Shown: piece after piece, positions 54,844-62,593 of the stretch
How the letters are laid out: each line of letters begins with the position of its first letter
Numbering within the stretch: the first letter of the stretch is position 1
Assembly (NCBI RefSeq): GCF_030418455.1
Contig: NZ_JAUHPW010000003.1
Span: forward strand, 186,001 to 250,000
DNA length: 64,000 nucleotides
Source of the DNA: Demequina litoralis
GTDB taxonomy: Bacteria > Actinomycetota > Actinomycetes > Actinomycetales > Demequinaceae
Reading direction: 5' to 3'
Program-made: the position numbers and the translations under genes
The notes under the pieces: generated by a model
What the model was told of the DNA's origin: nothing
The model's input: only the letters and a program-made list of their open reading frames with translations
The model's database searches: none

Positions 54844-56271
54844 GTGCCATCGAACGCTGCCACCGCTGCTCTGGATCTCCCGGTTGTTCGCCGCGCTGCC
54901 AAGCTGCTCGAGCTCGGCGAGGATCAATGGTTCGACCGCAAGTCGGTTCGTATCAAGCCCGCGAAGCTTGCTGAATCCATCGCGGCGTTCGCCCATGCGG
55001 AGGGTGGGAGCATCGTTATCGGGCTCTCAGATGGGATCGTTGAGCGTCTGGATCGCGAGACATCGCGCATCAATGACCTTCGACAGGCATCGATCGACTT
55101 CCTCAGGCCTCCAGCGCCAGTACAGATTCGCGAGGTGGCCTGCCGTCGAGGCGACGGACTCGATGCGCATCTGCTCGTGATTCTCGTCGAGCCGAGTGAG
55201 CAGGTGCACGAGACGGTGTCGGGGGACTGCTATCTGCGCGTCGGGGATGAAAACCGAAGGTTGACATTTGCACAGCGTCAGGAGCTTGAGTTTGACCGTG
55301 GCCTCGCCAAGTACGAGGCACAGAAGCTTCAAGACCGCTCCTTCAGGGACCTATCTCCGGCGCTCGTTGAGTCATACCGCCGTGCAGCGGGCGCATCAGG
55401 TTCTCCGGAGCGCTTCCTTGCCACGCGTGGCCTGCTGACGTCGGCTCTCGATGTCACGGTGGGGGCGTACCTGCTCTTTGCGGAACACCCCCAGGACCTG
55501 TTCCCAAGTGCGTTCGTCCGCGTCCTGCGGTATTTCGGCACGGATCGTGGTTCGGGAAGCCGGCAGGCGCTCGACAGCGAGACGGACCTCCGGATCGAGG
55601 GGCCGATTCCGCGCGTCATCGCTGAAGCGACGCAGGTCATCGAGCGCAACATTCCACGGCGGCGAGCGCTCGGCGCGGACGGGAAGTTCTCGGCAATCCC
55701 GATTGTCCCCCGGGCTGCATGGCTTGAGGGCTTGGTCAACGCCGTCGTCCATCGTTCTTACAGCATGGGCGGCGACCACATACGCGTTGAGTTGTTTGAG
55801 GACCGAGTCGTGATCACCAGCCCTGGGCGCTTCCCAGGGCTCGCCAACCTGACCGACCCTCTCGAGGCCGTGCGGTACGCACGCAATCCGCGGATCGCTC
55901 GCGTGTGCTTTGACCTCAGCATCACGCAGGAACTTGGTGAAGGCATCCGTCGCATCTTCGAGGAAATGCGGGAACGAGGCCTGTCAGACCCGCTCTATGA
56001 ACAGGGCAGCGGGCACGTGAGGCTGACGCTCTTGTCGCAGGCGCGCGTCAACGACCAGGTTCTGGCGAGCCTCCCGACGCAGGCACGGGCGCTCTTCAAG
56101 ATGCTCGAAGGCGTCGATCGGCCTATGCGAACGGGCGACGTTGTCGACCTAGCGGGAATGAGCCGTCCAACGGTGCTGAAGTATCTCCGTATCTTGGAGG
56201 ATGCTGGACTCGTTGAGTGGCGGGGTCAGAGCCCGAATGACAGAACTGCGACCTGGGGCCTGCTGGGCTGA
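54844..56271 (+). CDS. AlbA_2/Schlafen-domain, RecG-like ATPase-fold protein with C-terminal HTH
   Basis: A 475-residue protein. Residues ~15-150 match the AlbA_2 (Schlafen-type) domain: EDQWFDRKSVRIKPAKLAESIAAFAHAEGG in spirit and GLSDGIV. The middle (about 280-385) has the HATPase_c_4-like part: GLVNAVVHRSYSMGGDHIRVELF and GLANLTDP, ELGEGIRRIFEEM. A winged HTH closes it (MRTGDVVDLAGMSRPTVLKYLRILEDAGLV). Such genes are common in mobile regions; proposed roles include regulation and defence, none proven. GC content is visibly lower than in neighbours. GTG 54844 is preferred since residues before it overlap the palindrome. Confidence 0.85.
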   Translation: MPSNAATAALDLPVVRRAAKLLELGEDQWFDRKSVRIKPAKLAESIAAFAHAEGGSIVIGLSDGIVERLDRETSRINDLRQASIDFLRPPAPVQIREVACRRGDGLDAHLLVILVEPSEQVHETVSGDCYLRVGDENRRLTFAQRQELEFDRGLAKYEAQKLQDRSFRDLSPALVESYRRAAGASGSPERFLATRGLLTSALDVTVGAYLLFAEHPQDLFPSAFVRVLRYFGTDRGSGSRQALDSETDLRIEGPIPRVIAEATQVIERNIPRRRALGADGKFSAIPIVPRAAWLEGLVNAVVHRSYSMGGDHIRVELFEDRVVITSPGRFPGLANLTDPLEAVRYARNPRIARVCFDLSITQELGEGIRRIFEEMRERGLSDPLYEQGSGHVRLTLLSQARVNDQVLASLPTQARALFKMLEGVDRPMRTGDVVDLAGMSRPTVLKYLRILEDAGLVEWRGQSPNDRTATWGLLG

Positions 56272-56453
56272 GTGGCGCGCACTCTCAACAAAAGTTCGCA
56301 ACAAACGTTTAGTGATCCTTGGCGAGTAGGCCTGGTGGATCGCCGGAATCTCATTGCGGCAAGCATGCAGATCGACATCGGGTGCAAGCCCTGTTGCGCA
56401 ACAACGCGGCGCGCTGTTGTTCGATTCTGTCGCAGGAGCCGTGCAACGCCGCG

Positions 56454-56590
56454 CACGTCATCACGGTCGCCGACTCCGGTGGCACGGGCGCCTCGCACAC
56501 CGTCGACGGCACACCCGTCGAGAGCGCGCTTGTGCCCTACGCGGAGCCCGGCTCCGTGGTCCAGGTGACCGCCACCGCCTGGCCTTCCCT
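56454..56590 (+). pseudogene. cellobiose phosphorylase C-terminal fragment
   Basis: About 42 codons ([35 protein letters not shown]) match the last part of the GH94 gene at 54606-54738, with roughly three quarters of residues identical. The stop TGA has become TGG. The copy is diverged, so it is not a fresh duplication; it probably came in with the island or is the displaced tail of an older allele. The 180 bp before it (56272-56453) hold nothing recognisable. Confidence 0.75.
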
Positions 56591-56642
56591 TGCGGCTCCG
56601 TGGCCAAGGTGTCGGTGACTGTCTGACCTTGATCAGCGCGGT

Positions 56643-57197
56643 TCAGTGGAGTTCTTCGAACAGCGCGAGCGTCCTGCCCACGGTGTTCGCGAGCCATTCG
56701 GTCGGTGACACGTACGTTGTCGACCCGTCCGTGGTGTCGAAGAAGTGCATCGTGACGTGGCCTGCCAGCGGTGGCCCCAAGTGCGCCGGTCCGAGGCGCA
56801 ACGTCGAACGCACCCGGTGCGGCGTGTCCGTCTCGACCCGGATGATGAGGTCGTTCGGTCGCACCCGAAGGCGTCGCGAGCGGATGCCGGCCGCCGTGAG
56901 ATATCCGAACCGCAGCTCGCCACGATGCTTGAAGGCCTCGCCCAGCGGAATGGCGGTTCCTAGACGTCGAGGCTTGCGATGGCCGCCTCGCAGCGGCGGG
57001 AAGAAAGCGATCACCGGCACCTTCGGCACTTCGGCCTCGTGAAGAATCGAGAGCGCCGCATCGACCTGCGCGTCGAATTCCGCGCATTCGCTTGCGAATA
57101 CATCACCGGGTGTCGGTGTTTCGACGCGGTTGCGTTGCGCGGCAAGATCCATGCGTTCGCGTGACAGCGCGTTCCTGATCTCTTCCTCGAACGTCAT
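56643..57197 (-). CDS. hypothetical protein in the insertion
   Basis: A 184-residue protein not recognised. It begins MTFEEEIRNALSRERMDLAAQ, has a central hydrophobic strand VPVIAFFPPLRGG, and a basic middle (RSRRLRVRPNDLIIRVET). There are no membrane helices or signal peptide. TAGAGT (57205-57210) lies seven bases before the ATG, a leaderless-type start, and GC is lower than in the surrounding genome, which supports it being carried by the island. Confidence 0.55.
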   Translation of the reverse strand: MTFEEEIRNALSRERMDLAAQRNRVETPTPGDVFASECAEFDAQVDAALSILHEAEVPKVPVIAFFPPLRGGHRKPRRLGTAIPLGEAFKHRGELRFGYLTAAGIRSRRLRVRPNDLIIRVETDTPHRVRSTLRLGPAHLGPPLAGHVTMHFFDTTDGSTTYVSPTEWLANTVGRTLALFEELH

Positions 57198-57563
57198 GCC
57201 TGGCACTCTAGCCGCCAGAGGTCGCGGTCTACCGGAGTTGCCCTCCAGCTCTCGCTGGTCCGCGGAGCGCGAGCGGTCAACCAAGTTGGAGTCGTCGAGC
57301 ACGCGGATGCGTTTGTCGAAGGAGGTGTGCGACCTTGGCCGCGTCGCACTGGGTGCGCCTACGGGGAGCTCCGAGCATCAGTAGCGGCTTCAAGGACGCT
57401 GCCGTACCGGGGTGCCTATGCGCGCGTGCCTCCAACGTGCGCGCACGTGAGTCGTGTCACGAGCTGCTCGAGCGTCCTGTCGCGGAGATTCGCCCGGCGG
57501 AGCGTCGTGGCGACTCCGAGGTGCGCTTCGAGAGGGCCCGATGGGTTCGTGCGCTCTTTCTGC
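57198..57563. other. gene-free stretch inside the insertion
   Basis: I find no supported gene here on either strand; the open frames that exist lack codon bias and family resemblance. It runs up to the right copy of the 54-bp repeat. Confidence 0.5.
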
Positions 57564-57617
57564 TCCCGAGCCGTGAGGGCGCCGCAGCGGGTGCGGCGCC
57601 CTCACGCATGCCCCGGG
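57564..57617. repeat. 54-bp direct repeat, right copy
   Basis: Identical to 54746-54799, including the hairpin (57572-57606). Here it lies 56 bp before the sigma/anti-sigma fusion gene, so in the island-free state one copy would have separated cellobiose phosphorylase from that gene. Confidence 0.9.
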
Positions 57618-57672
57618 GGGTGCCGGGTCCCGGCCCGCGCGTGGCACACTGCCCGTGGACGAGGGGGTGAGC

Positions 57673-58854
57673 ATGATCGTGACCGACATCGAGGACGCCT
57701 ATCGCGAGTCCGGCGCGCTCGTGCACACGCTCGCGCTCAGGGCGCTCGGCTCCGTCGAGGAGGCCGAGGACGTGGTGAGGCGCGTGTTCGCCTCCGCGGC
57801 GGCCGGCGGCTCCCTCGAGCCTCGCGACCTCGTCAACGATGCGGTCGACCGGATCACGGGCGACCTCGAGCGGCGCGTGCGCGCCAAGCTCGCCGCCCTC
57901 GACGACGCCGCGCTCGGCACGGAGGGCGTGACCGACGAGCGTGCGGTCGTGGCCGAGGCCGACCGGATCCTGGTGCGCGCCGCTCTCGACCGGATCGACC
58001 CCGACGACCGCGAGCTCCTCGAGCGCGCGCTCGTCCACGGCGTGCCCCGCTACGAGCTCGCGATGGCCGCGGGGCTCCCCGAGGACGCGCTCGAGACGCG
58101 CCTGCGCGACGCGCTGCTCGCGCTGTGGCCCGGGCCCGTCCCGGGCGAGGGGCATGCGTCCGTCGAGGGGCTCGCCTCGCGCGCGCTCGGGATCCGGATC
58201 GCCGACGGCGGCCAGCAGCACATCGCCTCGTGCCGCGAATGCCGCGATGCCTGGCGCTCGCTCAACGACCTCGTCGGGTCGATCGCGCGCATGCCCGCCT
58301 CGGCACCCATGGTGGCGCCGCGCGCCGGCCTGTGGGACGAGGTGCGCGAGGCCGTCGACGCGGGCCCGCCCGAGCCCGAGCCGGACTGGCGGGACGAGGC
58401 ACGGCGGGACGCGGCACGCGCGCACCGCCGCCGCACCCTGGTGATGAGCATCGCGCTCGTGGCCGCGAGCGTGGTCGCGGGGCTCGCGGTCGCGCTGTCG
58501 CAGGTGCTGGTCGAGCCCCGGGGCGACGCCGTCGCCCGCACTAGGCTCGAGGATCCCCGCGCGGGCGGGTCCGAGACCGGCACCGCACAGCTGCTCGCCG
58601 GTACCGATGGCGGCGAGGTCATCGTGGTCGACGGGCCGTACGCCGAGTATCCGGACGCCTACCTCGAGCTGTGGCTCATCCCGGTGCAGGGCGAGCCGAT
58701 CGCGCTGGGCCAGCTCACGTCCGGCCACTACGAGGTCGCGCTGCCGCCCTCCGCCCCGACGGCCGTGGGTGCGACCGTCGAGATCAGCCGCGAGCCGTGG
58801 GACGGTGATGCGGGCCCGAGCGGCGACGTCATCGCCCGCGGCACCCTGCGCTGA
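57673..58854 (+). CDS. degenerate ECF sigma-like domain fused to zinc-finger/RskA-type anti-sigma factor
   Basis: A 393-residue membrane protein. Residues 5-150 resemble a sigma factor (YRESGALVHTLALRALGSVEEAEDVV aligns with the true ECF sigma at 60628) but regions 2.4 and 4.2 look eroded. A zinc-finger motif HIASCREC follows (His183, Cys187, Cys190). A helix at 255-280 spans the membrane, and an outside RskA-like domain ends the protein (LELWLIPVQGEPIALGQL). GAGGGGG lies before the ATG. It is a one-piece version of the separate pair at 60628-61921. Confidence 0.75.
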   Translation: MIVTDIEDAYRESGALVHTLALRALGSVEEAEDVVRRVFASAAAGGSLEPRDLVNDAVDRITGDLERRVRAKLAALDDAALGTEGVTDERAVVAEADRILVRAALDRIDPDDRELLERALVHGVPRYELAMAAGLPEDALETRLRDALLALWPGPVPGEGHASVEGLASRALGIRIADGGQQHIASCRECRDAWRSLNDLVGSIARMPASAPMVAPRAGLWDEVREAVDAGPPEPEPDWRDEARRDAARAHRRRTLVMSIALVAASVVAGLAVALSQVLVEPRGDAVARTRLEDPRAGGSETGTAQLLAGTDGGEVIVVDGPYAEYPDAYLELWLIPVQGEPIALGQLTSGHYEVALPPSAPTAVGATVEISREPWDGDAGPSGDVIARGTLR

Positions 58855-58875
58855 GCCTCCCCTCCCGACGCTCCG

Positions 58876-58952
58876 CACGGATCCCGGCGCGACACGCCGC
58901 GGCGACCGGCGCATCGTCCCTCCGCGCGCGGCGTGTCGCCGCGAGATCCGTG
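58876..58952. terminator. long imperfect hairpin after the fusion gene
   Basis: Arms at 58876-58902 and 58926-58952 match in about 23 of 27 positions (CACGGATC...ACACGCCGCG). The loop holds a GCATCGTCC copy (58911-58919). It probably ends transcription of the fusion gene. Confidence 0.6.
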
Positions 58953-59084
58953 GCGGCTGTCACGGCGCACTGTTCGCTGTGAGCGAAATTCGGGTCGGGC
59001 TGCATCTGGACGGCGTCCTCCGTCGGAAGTAGGAGGTGACGGCACGCCGCACCCCGGCGGCGGCCTCGACGGAAGGAGAAGGAC

Positions 59085-59900
59085 ATGCGTACCTCGATCC
59101 TCGCCGGCATCGCCGCCGGCACCCTGCTCGCGGCGGGCACCGCCGCCCCCGCGCTCGCGGTCGACGACGGGAAGGCCGAGCTCTCGGTGCTCCACGGCAT
59201 CCCGGACCTCACCGTGGACGTCTACGTCGACGGTGCCCTCACCCTCGACGACTTCGCCCCGGGCGACCTCGCCGGGCCGCTCGACCTCGATCCCGGAACC
59301 TACGCGGTCGCGATCACCGCGTCCGACGCCGCCGACGACTCGGAGCCGGTGCTCGGGCCGATCGACCTGCCGCTCGAGGAGGGCATGAGCTACACCGCGA
59401 TCGCGCATCTCGACGAGGCGGGCGACGCGACGGCGAACCTCTTCACCAACGACATCTCCGCGACCGCGTCCGGCGAGGGCCGCCTCACCGTCCGTCACGT
59501 CGCCGCCGCCCCTGCGGTCGACGTGTGGGCCGACGGCAGCGTGGTCTTCGACAACCTCGCCAACCCCGACGAGGTCATGGCGGACCTGCCCGTCGGCACC
59601 TACGCGGCGGCCGTGTCGCTCACCGGCGAGGAGGACCCGGTGCTCGGCCCCACCGACGTCGCGGTCGAGGAGGCCGTCAACACGATCGTCTACGCGTGGG
59701 GCTCCGCCGAGGACGGCAGCCTCGCGGTCGCGGCCCAGACCGTCGCGACCCACGCGGACATGCCGGCCGGCGTCAGCGCCGGCACCCAGGGCCTCGCGGC
59801 CGACGACGGAGGCGTGCCGGCCGGCGTGATCGTGGCCGGGGCGCTCGCGCTGGTCGCCGCGGCGGGCCTCGGCACCCGCGCGGCGCTCGCCCGCCGCTGA
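59085..59900 (+). CDS. DUF4397 surface protein
   Basis: A 271-residue exported protein: signal peptide 1-25 (cleavage after PALA), two DUF4397-like immunoglobulin-type repeats (LSVLHGIPDLTVDVYVDG; LTVRHVAAAPAVDVWADG), and a C-terminal helix followed by Arg residues that anchors it in the membrane. No LPxTG or LAxTG motif precedes the helix, so it is not an evident sortase substrate. Such proteins often accompany sortase genes in actinobacteria, as here. AGGAGAAGGAC lies upstream of the ATG. Confidence 0.82.
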   Translation: MRTSILAGIAAGTLLAAGTAAPALAVDDGKAELSVLHGIPDLTVDVYVDGALTLDDFAPGDLAGPLDLDPGTYAVAITASDAADDSEPVLGPIDLPLEEGMSYTAIAHLDEAGDATANLFTNDISATASGEGRLTVRHVAAAPAVDVWADGSVVFDNLANPDEVMADLPVGTYAAAVSLTGEEDPVLGPTDVAVEEAVNTIVYAWGSAEDGSLAVAAQTVATHADMPAGVSAGTQGLAADDGGVPAGVIVAGALALVAAAGLGTRAALARR

Positions 59901-59971
59901 CGTCCCCTCCGGGGGCGGGGCGCCCTCTCCCCCTGGCGGCCCCGCCCCCACCCACGACCCCGGAGCCCCTC

Positions 59972-60631
59972 ATGCGACTCGCAGCCCTCGCGCTCGCCGC
60001 GCTCATGCCGCTCGGGCTCTCCGCGTGCAGCCCCGCCGGGGCGCAGACGGAGCCGACCCCGGCCGCGAGCGTCGCGCCCGCCGTCGCCGAGATCCCCGCG
60101 ATCGCGGCGGGGCCGGTGGCGGGACAGATCCCCGTCCGTCGCGCCGACGTCGCCGACCTCGCCGCGGCGCCCCGGCCGTCGAGGCTGGTGGTCGACCGCC
60201 TCGGGATCGACGTGCGCGTGAGGGGCGTCGGCCTCGACGCGGACGGCTCGATGGAGCTGCCTTCGAGCGCCGAGGTCGCCGGCTGGTTCCGCGCGGCGGG
60301 CAACCCCGGCGGGGGCCTCCGCGGCGGTCGCAACGCGGTGATCGCGGCGCACGTGGACGATGCGGTGGTCGGGCTGGGACCCTTCGCCCGGCTACGGGAG
60401 GCACGGCCGGGAGACCGCCTCGAGGTGGTGCTCGACGATGGCGGCTCGGCCGTCTACCGGGTCGAACGCGTCGAGCAGACGGACAAGCGCGACGTCGACC
60501 TCGACGCCGTCTTCGCCTCGCCCGACGGCGCCCTGGTGCTCGTCACGTGTGGTGGACGCTGGGATGCCGATGTGCAACATTACGAGGACAACGTCCTCGT
60601 CTGGGCACTCCCGGAGGACGACTCGCGATGA
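59972..60631 (+). CDS. class F sortase
   Basis: A 219-residue cysteine transpeptidase-like enzyme outside the membrane. The catalytic His is in AVIAAHVDDA, the Cys in VLVTCGGRWD, and the Arg is close by in the same loop, as in class F. The N-terminus ends in SACS, a lipobox-like site, so it may be lipid-anchored rather than held by a helix. Its stop overlaps the start of the sigma factor (ATGA), an unusual coupling of sortase and sigma gene. Confidence 0.85.
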   Translation: MRLAALALAALMPLGLSACSPAGAQTEPTPAASVAPAVAEIPAIAAGPVAGQIPVRRADVADLAAAPRPSRLVVDRLGIDVRVRGVGLDADGSMELPSSAEVAGWFRAAGNPGGGLRGGRNAVIAAHVDDAVVGLGPFARLREARPGDRLEVVLDDGGSAVYRVERVEQTDKRDVDLDAVFASPDGALVLVTCGGRWDADVQHYEDNVLVWALPEDDSR

Positions 60632-61215
60632 GCGCAGGGACGGCGATGGTGGCGGAGACGGCGGAGCGGGACGATGCGCCCGACCGGTCGCTCGACCGCG
60701 ACTTCGCCGCCGGCGTCGACGGGTCGCTCGAGCGGCTCTACCGGGAGTCCTCGGCGCTCGTCTACACGCTCGCGCTGCGGTCACTCGGCGACCGGGCCGA
60801 GGCCGAGGACGTGACCCAGCAGACATACGTGGCCGCCTGGCGCGGCAGGGCGCGCTTCGACCCCGAGCGCGGCACTGCGCGCGGCTGGGTGGTCGGCATC
60901 GCGAAGCGCACGATCGCGGACGCGCTGGAGTCCCGGTCGCGGGAGCGGCGCCGGCTCGAGGCCGTCCGCGACCTCCCGCCCGCGGGCGAGCCGGACCCGC
61001 TGGCGCGGGAGGCGGACAGGATCATGGTGCGGGGCGAGGTCGAGAGCCTCGGCCCGCCCCGCTCGACCATCGTGGCGCTCGCCTTCTTCGAAGGTCGCAC
61101 CCACGAGCAGATCGCGACGGAGCTGCGCATGCCGCTCGGCACCGTCAAGAGCCACCTGCGGCGCTCGTTGATCGCGCTGCGACGAGGATTGGAGGCCGCC
61201 GATGCGTCACTGTGA
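60628..61215 (+). CDS. ECF sigma factor (SigK-like)
   Basis: A 195-residue sigma factor: region 2 at about 30-100 (SLERLYRESSALVYTLALRSLGDRAEAEDVTQQ in spirit) and region 4 at about 135-190 (STIVALAFFEGRTHEQIATELRMPLGTVKSHLRRSL in spirit). It directs RNA polymerase to stress or envelope genes when released from its partner, encoded with a 14-bp overlap just after. The relation to mycobacterial SigK/RskA is by domain layout. Confidence 0.92.
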   Translation: MSAGTAMVAETAERDDAPDRSLDRDFAAGVDGSLERLYRESSALVYTLALRSLGDRAEAEDVTQQTYVAAWRGRARFDPERGTARGWVVGIAKRTIADALESRSRERRRLEAVRDLPPAGEPDPLAREADRIMVRGEVESLGPPRSTIVALAFFEGRTHEQIATELRMPLGTVKSHLRRSLIALRRGLEAADASL

Positions 61216-61921
61216 CGACGAGGTGCTGGCCGCGCTCGCGCTCGGCGAGCCGGTGGACGCCTCCGATGCCGCGCACGTGGCCGCGTGCGAGCGGTGCGCC
61301 CACGAGGTGGCCGAGCTGCGCGACCTCCAGGCGACGCTCGTCGACGCCGGACCCGCGGGTCCGCTGGTCGCTCCGCCGGACGGCGTGTGGGAGGCGATCG
61401 ACACGCAGGTCCGCGCGGAGGACGATGCGGCGTCCGGCTCGGTCGTGCCGCTGACGGCCGGTCGCCGGCCGCGACGGGCCCCGGATCGCACCTTCGCCGG
61501 CTGGGTCGTCGGTGCGGCCGCGGCCGTCGGTGTGGCGATCGGGGGCGTCGGGGTCGCTCTCGCCCTCCGCGACACCGCCCCGGAGCAGTCGCTCGTGGCG
61601 CAGGCCGCGCTCGCCGACCTCGCGACGGAGGCGGACGCCGGCACCGCGCGCGTCGAGCGTCGGGACGACGGCACCGAGGTGCTCGTGGTCGACACCGCCT
61701 ACGCGCCCACCGCCGACGGCGCGCTCGAGGTGTGGCTCATCGACCCGGACGTCGTCGGCATGGTGTCGCTCGGGTTCCTCACGGCCGACCACGGGGAGTT
61801 CGAGATCCCCGCGGGATACGACGTCACGGCCTTCCCCATCGTCGACATCTCCGTCGAGCCCGCGGATGGCGACCCGACGCACTCGGGCGACTCGATCACC
61901 AGGGGTGTCCTCGAGGGCTGA
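61202..61921 (+). CDS. anti-sigma factor, RskA-type
   Basis: A 239-residue membrane protein: an N-terminal zinc-binding anti-sigma domain (HVAACERCAHEVAEL), one membrane helix at about 100-122 and an outside RskA domain (ALEVWLIDPDVVGMVSLGFL, FPIVDISVEPADGDPTHSGDSI in spirit). It should hold the preceding sigma factor at the membrane until a signal triggers proteolysis. It is clearly paralogous to the C-terminal part of the 57673 fusion. Confidence 0.9.
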   Translation: MRHCDDEVLAALALGEPVDASDAAHVAACERCAHEVAELRDLQATLVDAGPAGPLVAPPDGVWEAIDTQVRAEDDAASGSVVPLTAGRRPRRAPDRTFAGWVVGAAAAVGVAIGGVGVALALRDTAPEQSLVAQAALADLATEADAGTARVERRDDGTEVLVVDTAYAPTADGALEVWLIDPDVVGMVSLGFLTADHGEFEIPAGYDVTAFPIVDISVEPADGDPTHSGDSITRGVLEG

Positions 61922-61927
61922 CCCCGG

Positions 61928-62593
61928 CTACGGGCGCTGCGAGAAGCGCTCGAGCAGCTCGCCCTCGCCCGCGACCACCAGCAGGTCCTCGGGCCCGACC
62001 ACGGTGTCCGGGGTCGCGTACTCGAACTCGTGGCCCGCGCTCTTCACGCCGATGACGTGGACGCCGTACGTGCCCTGGAGGTTGAGCTTGTCGAGGGTGA
62101 AGTGGTGCGTCTCCTTGGGCGCGCGCATCTTCACGACGGTGAAGCCGTCCTCGACCTCGATGTAGTCGAGCATGTTGCCGCCGACCGAGTGCGCGATGCG
62201 CGCGCCCGCCTCGGCCTCGGGCAGCACCACGTGGTGCGCGCCGATGCGCTCGAGGATGCGCTTGTGCTCGTTCGACGTGGCCTTGGCCCAGATCTCCGGC
62301 ACGCCGACGTCGGCGAGGTTGCCGGTGATGAGCACCGACGCCTCGAGCGACGTGCCCACGCCGACCACCGCGGCGGCGAAGTCGGCGGCGCCGATCTGCT
62401 CGAGGGCGCGCGGGTCCGCGCCGTCGGCCTCGACGCAGGGGATGCGCTTGGACCAGCGCTCGACCACCGCGGGGTCGCGCTCGACACCCAGGACCTCGAC
62501 GTCCATGTTGTCGAGCGTGTCCGCGATGGCCGAGCCGAAGCGGCCGAGCCCGAAGACCAGGACCCCCGCGCGGGACGAGTCGTTGCTAGCCAA
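61928..62593 (-). CDS. trkA: potassium uptake regulator TrkA/KtrA (RCK domain)
   Basis: A 221-residue cytoplasmic protein with an NAD-binding RCK_N domain (GVLVFGLGRFGSAIADTL, VERDPAVVERWSKRIP) and an RCK_C domain. It gates the TrkH/KtrB channel encoded just upstream. No ATG is available. TTG at 62593 has GAAAGG seven bases before it and overlaps the trkH stop by eight bases; an earlier TTG at 62623 is possible. Confidence 0.88.
   Translation of the reverse strand: MASNDSSRAGVLVFGLGRFGSAIADTLDNMDVEVLGVERDPAVVERWSKRIPCVEADGADPRALEQIGAADFAAAVVGVGTSLEASVLITGNLADVGVPEIWAKATSNEHKRILERIGAHHVVLPEAEAGARIAHSVGGNMLDYIEVEDGFTVVKMRAPKETHHFTLDKLNLQGTYGVHVIGVKSAGHEFEYATPDTVVGPEDLLVVAGEGELLERFSQRP

Noticed and set aside
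57327-58544. A 405-codon Arg-rich frame over the sigma/anti-sigma fusion
   Set aside because: Composition is that of an out-of-frame shadow, and the true gene has a ribosome site and recognisable domains.
59085-59900. DUF4397 protein as substrate of the adjacent sortase
   Set aside because: No LPxTG, LAxTG or similar motif precedes its C-terminal helix.
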